Below, piece after piece: positions 57,981-64,000 of a stretch of 64,000 nt of DNA. The notes under the pieces were generated by a model. It did not search any database, was not told the DNA's origin, and was given only the letters and a program-made list of their open reading frames with translations. Made by a program: the position numbers and the translations under genes. Each line of letters opens with the position of its first letter. Position 1 is the first letter of the stretch. Source of the DNA: Chlamydomonas sphaeroides (lineage: Eukaryota; Chlorophyta; Chlorophyceae; Chlamydomonadales; Chlamydomonadaceae); assembly GCA_001662425.1 (NCBI GenBank), contig BDDC01000044.1, forward strand, positions 19,902-83,901. The letters run 5' to 3'.

Positions 57981-59230
57981 GCGCGGAGCGCTGCCGCGGC
58001 TGGGCTGTTGGTGGGAGTCGTGGGTGCCGGAGGCTAGCGAGTGAAGGGGCGTGGCACGGCACGGCGGCAGCAGCAGCAGCAGGCCGGGCAGCTGCGCCGC
58101 TTGCGCGCCCGCTTGTGCGCCGCGGAAGGGCTAGGCCGTCGCCCGGTGCGAGGGGCGAGCAAGCGGCGGCGGGAGGGAGGGTCTGGTGGCCGTCTGCGGA
58201 ATGGTTCCTAGTGCGGTTGCTGGGAGCAGCAGGCTGTGCCTGCAGCTGCGGTGCCGGAGAGCTGGGAGGGGATTGGTTGGGAAGGGATTGGGTGGTGGGG
58301 GATGTTCTTGAGTGTCCGGAGGGATCAGCACAAGGTCATATGGGCTGGAATGCGGCTTGGGCCTTGTCGCTAGGCGAGCGGCGGTTGGTGGCTGTGTGGG
58401 CGCTGGAATGCGACGTAAGCTGGGGCGCTGCAGGGGACAAGCGGCAGGTATGGAGGCTGGGGCACGGCTTGGTTGGTTGAGGCGAGCGCAATCATAGGTG
58501 GCGCGCTGACGCTTGGACAAAGCGGTTGACTCTTCAGGGCCACGGTGCCGGTGCTTTGGTGACAGGGTAGTGAGGGAGTGCTGGTAAGCGCCACGGAGGC
58601 TTTACGGAAAACGAAAGCGAAGCCAGGGCTTTGACCCAGTGCGGCGAGGAGGTGCCGCTGTGCTCGCTGTGACGCGCTATGGGCTGCTGTGAGCGCCCTG
58701 CACCGGAGGTCATCCTCGGTTGGGGTCGTTGCTCTTAACGCCCAACGAAGCAGCTTGGTCTACATGCAGCATGCACCAGAGCCCGTCAGCGGTTTGCTTG
58801 CACAGGCAGCCACTGAGGGCGGAGCGCGAGCGTCCAGCGCGTTGAGAGCCATCCGTGTGCTGCCAACCTGCGGAAGAGACGAGGGCGTCGTCCTCTGCAG
58901 ACGACTGTTACACTCAAAACTGTCACCAGGTCCGGTGGGGAACTGCTAACGCTACCGTGGTTGGTGCGGGGTGGCGGCGGGGTTGGTTGTGTACCGTGTC
59001 GGTGTTTAGGCGCAAGCAGTAGCGCGGCCTTACAGTAACGGTAGTCGCGTACGCGCATATACGTATCACAAACGCCAATACGTCGTGGGCGATAGCTACG
59101 AACTCGCGCGCATAGGCAACTTCTGCTCCGATCAGTGCTGCATACCGCGCTCCTTGCCATTGCCCTATGTCACAAAGGCGCTAGCTTGATCTTGTTTCAT
59201 ACTCTGATGCCGAGCTGTCCCTGCCCAAGG
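57981..59230. other. Intergenic: 3' flank of the FMN-binding gene and promoter of the galactosyltransferase gene
   Basis: No gene seen in 1.25 kb. GC content drops toward the right end (58950-59220), as expected for a promoter and 5' UTR. Confidence 0.5.
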
Positions 59231-62200
59231 ATGGCGCGGCGACCCGCACTCTTGCTCTTGCTTGGGCTTGCAGCAGTCGGGCTTGCAGCTGGCGCAGATA
59301 AAGCTGAAGACTCGGAAATTGACGCGTCAAAGCGCCAGCCGGTGCACGTCGCCTTCCTGACCGATTGCCAAATGTACTCTGACTGGCAGTCGGTTGCCAT
59401 GGCGTTCAGCTTCAAGATGTCCGGGCAGCCGGGCAGCGTGATTCGTGTGATGTAAGCTAGGGGCTCGGGGCGTCGATGGGCACGTTCGGGCATGCCAGCT
59501 AGAACCACCGCCCTCAACTTCAGGTGTTGCAAGAAGGAGCAGGCGGACAAGTACAACAAGGCGCTGCTGAACATGGTGGAGACCTGGGTGGCGCCGGACG
59601 CCTCCTACAGCCAGCGCGTGGGCGACCGGTGGGTGTTGCACCGGCCGCCCGTGGCGGTTTTGAACCCCTTGGGAAACTTGCGCTGCCGAGTCCGCTTCCC
59701 TGCATGATCACTCGCTGCGCTAAGGCATGTGTTGCTATGTGATACCCAGGTATGCGGCTTACAACAAGCCCGAGGCGGTGCTGGACTGGCTGGACCACAA
59801 GGTCCCCAAGCACGACTTCGTCCTGGTACGTCGAAGCCCCCGCAGTAGGGCAACTGTAATGAGGTCCGAACACGCTTGGCGCAAAGACTGTTGATGAGGG
59901 CAGGCACATGGGCTGCTGCTGGGCCGCGGCCGGTGCCGCCTGCGGGCCGGAACCGCCCATGAATGACACGCCCCGCCGCCTGGCCCCCCACCTCACGGCT
60001 TGCCGCACAACCCGTTGCGGACCCCGCTGCCGCATTCCATGCCGACCCACGTTGCCGACCCACATCGCCCTCCTGCATCTTGGGACCCCTCCCTTGCGCG
60101 TTCCCAAGGTGCTGGACTCGGACATGATCCTGCGCCGGCCATTCTTCATTGAGACGATGCAGCCCAAAAAGGGCCTGGCCGTGGGTGCGCGCTACACCTA
60201 CATGATCGGTGTCGCCAACGAACTGGCTGTCCGCCACATCCCGCAGTGAGTGCCACCGCAGGAGGGCAGCCTGCGGAGCGTCGTTGCTGCCCGGCCCTGC
60301 CTGCACGCAAGGGCGGGGCTTGCGCGATAGGTGCCCAGAGCGGTCGCCTCCTCGTGAGCCCACCACGCCCACCTCGTATCCGTCCCCGCAGCATCGCGCC
60401 CCGCAACGACACGCTGGCTGGGCCCTACGGCCGCCGCGCTGACCAGGTGCGGGGCGGGGCGTAGGAAGGGGGTGCATGGGCAGTGAGCTCGCGGGCTGGC
60501 GCAGGTCCGGTGATACGTAGTGATAGCTGGACAGGGCGCGAATGCAGGCGGGGGTGGGACGGGGTCAAGGCGGCTGCACTGCGCGGCCCGGGCCCTTCGG
60601 CAACTGAGCAGGCTGGCTCCAATTGTTGGCAGCAACGCCCAGTCGAGCAACCCTGGCCGACCAGCTAGCACGAGCGCCCGGTAGCGCATACGTGCGCCGA
60701 GCGGAACGCCAATACAGCGGGCTGGATTGCGGGCCGCTCGCTGGCCTGGCGCAATGGCTCGGGCAAGGCCGGCGCCAGGCCGGCCGCCACTTAGAGCTGG
60801 GCTGAGGGAGCCCCGCCGCAACAGGCCATCCAGCAGGGGTCAGGCGCAGCGGAACGCGGCAGCGCTGGCGCCTGCCTGCTGGCCGCACGTGCCTGCCTGC
60901 TGGCCGCACGTGCCTGCCTGCTGGCCGCACGTGCCTGCCTGCTGGCCGCACGAGGGGCCGCACGCACCGCACGGCGAGTCGGAGCCGCCCGGATGGCCGC
61001 CGCGGCTGCTGGATGCCGAGCTGAGCTGGAAGCGAGTGGCGCTTCAAGCCGCCGAGGGACCAGCCCGCCTCGGCGCAGCTCCACACGGCGTTTGTCCCCG
61101 CCGCCCCAGCCCGGGTCTCTGCTAGCGTCACTGCCCTGCGCCGGCCATGCATGTCAGCATCGGCCAGCTCGTCCACGCAGCACCCGCTCGTCAGCTGCTC
61201 TCTTATGTGTCCGTACTGCCTGCCGTCGTCGTCACCCAATTTCTACCTGTACATCCTGTACTCGGGGGCTGAGGCGCGCCACTTTTCCCGTTGCCTCCTC
61301 GTCCCCCATTCCCATGCCCCAGCGTCCTTAGTCGGGGCCGGCTCCGCAGCAAGCATCCCCTCTGCCCCGTCTCTTCCCGCCCCGCCCTACCCCAGGTGGG
61401 CGGCTTCTTCTTCGTGCACAAGGACGACCTCAAGGCCATGAGCCACGACTGGCTCAAGTTCAGCGAGGACGTGCGCGTGGACGACCAGGTGCGGCCGGGC
61501 TGCGGGCTGGCTGTCGGCGAGTGCACGGGCGGAAGGAACGGGGGCGGCCAGCCGGGGCCGACGCGACCCGGCACTGCTGCGCATAAGACAGCGCCTTGCC
61601 GCCGCCCGGCTCACGCCGTGTCCATGTGGGGGACGCAAGGCCTACCGTCTGTTGGGCAACAGGAGCACGCCGTACAAGCACCTATGTTGCCAGCATCCAT
61701 GTGCTGACCTGGTTGCACTCGTGCTGTGGTGCGCCTGCTGCGTTGGCGCCAGGCGTACCGGCTGTCGGGCGATGTGTACGCCATCCACCCGGGCGACCGG
61801 CCCTGGATCAGCGAGATGTACGGGTACGCCTTTGGCGCCGCCAACCACGGCGTGTGGCACAAGTGGGACACCTTCTCCATGATCTACCCGGGTTACGACC
61901 CGCGGGGTGGGTGCTGGGCCGGGGTTACCGCAGGTGGTTTGGGACATGGGCGCGCTCACCTCTCGTGGCGTGGGGGACAGGAGGCGCTTGCCATAGTCGG
62001 CGGAAGCACGCTTGGCCCGGGGGTTGTCCATGCTGCCAACGCCCTGCCTTACCACCGGTCGTGCAGAGGGTATCCCCAAGCTCATGCACTACGGTCTGCT
62101 GTTCGAGATTGGCAAGGACTTCAGGTGGGAGGAGCCACGGGCGGCATGAACTCAGCCCCAGCAGCACCCCTGTAGCCCCCCGCAGCATTCCAACGGCGTC

Positions 62201-63745
62201 TGTCGCATCACGCCAGAGGCCGAGGCCAGCAGGCGCATGCGCTTGGCACATCTGCCGCTGCTCGTGCCGGCGAGTCTGCGAATTTGTTTGCTACTCCCTG
62301 CCCTCACTGAGCCCTTCCGCCCATGCCTGCCATGCCTACCCTTCAGCTTCGACAAGCACTGGCACTACGACTTTGATGTCACCAAGTGCCCGCCCTGGGA
62401 CCTCAAGGACCCCAAGCGCCGCACGCACGGCGTCTTTCCGGAGCCGCCCTGGCCAAACACCATCAAAAAGGTGGGGCCAAGGGCCGGGACGCTCGGGCCG
62501 GCTGCTGCCTATCACGGCTGCTGGCAGCCCGTGTGCGTTGCGCCCGCGGCCGCACTCACGAGGCTGGGTTGGGCGAGCCCGGGCCTGAGGCTGGGCGTAC
62601 GGGTCCCCGCTTCTCTGGTTTTTCTGGCGGGGGTGGGGCTCTGGCAGGGGTCCTTGTTGAGGGACGGCCTGGCAATTTGGTTTAACCGCTGATGTTCGTC
62701 TGCGCTGTACCGCTGCCTGGCTGACACCGTGCACTGGTGCGGCTTGCAGAACTACGTCCCGGGCAAGCCGGACGTGGCCAACATGGTGAGTGCTGCCGGG
62801 GGTCTTGGGGGTGGGGGAGGTGCCAGGAGTGCCGTGTGCCGTACGATTGCCTGCGGAGCGTTCGCTAGGGAAGTGTCCAGAGGAGGGTTGTTGTCGGGGT
62901 TCCTGTACTGGTCAGGTGCATTTGCCAGGGGGTTGGTCAGGGCCAGCGCTTGCCGTGGGCATACGCGCTCGCGCCCCAAAGTGTGTTCCCAGCTGACGTC
63001 CCAGTAGCGAGCGACCCCCTGCACGGTCAACACCTCCCCTCTCCCGGCCCCTGTCCCCCGCCCACCGCCTTTGCGTGTCCAGGAGTCGTTCCTGGGCTAC
63101 TACCGCGACGTGGTGGCCATCGAGACGGCGGCCACCATGAACGCCGCCTTCTGCGACTTCCACCTCGACAACTGCCCGCCCTCGCAGCAGCTGATCGATG
63201 TGTGCACGCAGGTGCGGGGGGCCAGGCGCCCACGGCGTATCGGAGGGAGGAGCAGGCGGGCCTGGGGTGCTAGCGCACTTGACCGCAGCCTAAGCGAAGC
63301 GCTGTACATTGCCACACGCAGCGGGGTGCCCGGGGCGCTTGCGGGATGGCAAGTGGGGGCGGCAGACACAATGCCCAAGTGTGGCGTTGTGGTACCGGTG
63401 TGCTGTCGTACAGGCGTTCAAGCTGTACAACGAGGCGCGCATCTACACCAAGGAGGCCGAGAAGCACTACAACTGCCAGGACTTCCACGTAAGCATGCGC
63501 GTGCAGGCTAGGTGGCGGCCGCCCCCGTTGCTTGCTAGCTCGTCAACTTGCTTGCTCGACGCCCCACATCGGAGGCCCGACCAGCACCGCAGCGCTTCGG
63601 GTTGCTGTGGCGCAGGCCACGAGAGCACGCTCCCGCTGGCGCCCTGCGGCCCGGCCTGCTGCCTTACATGTGCCTCCCGCGCTGCCTTGCCGTTGCACAG
63701 GAAAAGTGCGGCGAGTGGAAGGAGGGCGGCGAGTGCGAGAAGAAC
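59231..63745 (+). CDS. SGT1: Peptidyl-serine alpha-galactosyltransferase (SGT1 type), 3' end beyond the window
   Basis: Adds galactose to serine in extensin-like hydroxyproline-rich wall glycoproteins, in the secretory pathway. Thirteen exons seen: 59231-59451, 59524-59628, 59750-59825, 60109-60245, 60392-60446, 61396-61488, 61753-61906, 62067-62124, 62347-62470, 62750-62785, 63083-63211, 63414-63488, 63701-63745; 436 residues so far. It opens with a signal peptide or anchor (MARRPALLLLLGLAAVGLAA). Family blocks include VHVAFLTDCQMYSDWQSVAM, VLVLDSDMILR (the DXD), VGGFFFVHKDDL, WISEMYGYAFGAANHGVWHK, MIYPGYDPREGIPKLMHYGL and VFPEPPWP. The last visible exon has C-x3-W-x5-C spacing (KCGEWKEGGECEKN), the start of a ShK/SXC domain, so the gene most likely continues. 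If the last donor is not used, a stop occurs at 63770-63772. Confidence 0.9.
60868..60951 (+). repeat. 21-bp tandem repeat, four copies, in an intron
   Basis: Unit G(T/C)GCCTGCCTGCTGGCCGCAC at 60868-60888, 60889-60909, 60910-60930 and 60931-60951, inside the longest intron (60447-61395) of the galactosyltransferase gene. Only the first copy differs, by one base. Confidence 0.95.
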
Positions 63746-64000
63746 GTGGGTACCCAGTGCCATGCGCTCTAGTAGTACACGTTGCGCGTCATTTCATATG
63801 CGTGCCGATATGCGTACACGAGGCTTGCCGCGATGGCTTTGGTGCAGCGGTTGTGTAGACGGCTGCAGAGGCAGGGCTTTCGGGGGCTGCCCTGCACACG
63901 CGCAACGCATGTGTTTCGCGCGGGCAAGGGAACGGGCACCAGGGCTCCACCCGTCGAAACGCACCGACAGGCACACCCTTCCCATGTGCGCCCAACCCAC
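63746..64000. other. Right edge, probably an intron of the galactosyltransferase gene
   Basis: Follows a plausible donor (GTGGGT at 63746). No sequence coding for the rest of a ShK/SXC domain was found before the window ends. Confidence 0.5.

Noticed and set aside
60868..60951. Regular repeats as a CRISPR array
   Set aside because: Units are directly adjacent with no spacers, in a nuclear intron.
63770..63772. TAG as the end of the galactosyltransferase gene
   Set aside because: It would stop in the middle of a cysteine module, and a good donor (GTGGGT) precedes it. Kept as an alternative in the entry.

Overview
The window is nuclear DNA of a very GC-rich green alga, most likely a chlorophyte of class Chlorophyceae. 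It carries about 95 short spliceosomal introns with GTGCGN or GTGAGN donors and CAG acceptors, and TGTAA poly(A) signals after several genes. Its gene set is plant- or alga-like: sucrose-phosphate synthase, an ALDH12-type P5C dehydrogenase, peptidyl-serine galactosyltransferase, PAF1 and cytochrome c. I could not name the species. No prokaryotic, plasmid, viral or CRISPR features were seen. Most genes below were built by hand from exon to exon. For each one, all exon phases add up to a single open frame.

Layout, left half. The minus strand holds the N-terminal part of sucrose-phosphate synthase (1-2844, cut by the window edge), an unresolved gene or pseudogene (4540-6234), a propeller-plus-BTB/POZ protein (6616-8172), a TDP2-like phosphodiesterase (8722-10281), and a 21-exon protein with leucine-rich repeats, EF-hands, a p25-alpha/TPPP domain and an alanine-rich tail (11279-18621). 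Head to head with that last gene is cytosolic tryptophanyl-tRNA synthetase (+, 19031-23695). It is followed by cytochrome c (+, 25135-26002) and a convergent organellar ribosomal protein uL4 (-, 26980-28986).

Layout, right half. uL4 is head to head with mitochondrial P5C dehydrogenase (+, 29375-33590). Next come a type II membrane protein joining a GT32-type glycosyltransferase to an FkbM-type methyltransferase (+, 35434-39078), an F-box/LRR-like protein (+, 40304-45000), and a membrane-anchored coiled-coil protein with a huge Ala/Gly/Thr tail (-, 47370-50552). The last is head to head with PAF1 (+, 50873-53245). A plastid-type FMN-binding protein (+, 54269-57980, with a 345-base assembly gap in one intron) and a peptidyl-serine alpha-galactosyltransferase (+, 59231 to beyond the right edge) complete the window.

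The genes do not form one pathway. They are housekeeping and metabolic genes (sucrose synthesis, proline catabolism, respiration, translation, transcription elongation) mixed with secretory-pathway glycosylation enzymes and lineage-specific proteins. The most unusual points are the LRR/EF-hand/p25-alpha architecture, the GT32-FkbM fusion, five GC-AG introns, and a short motif found in sense orientation inside introns of three unrelated genes.
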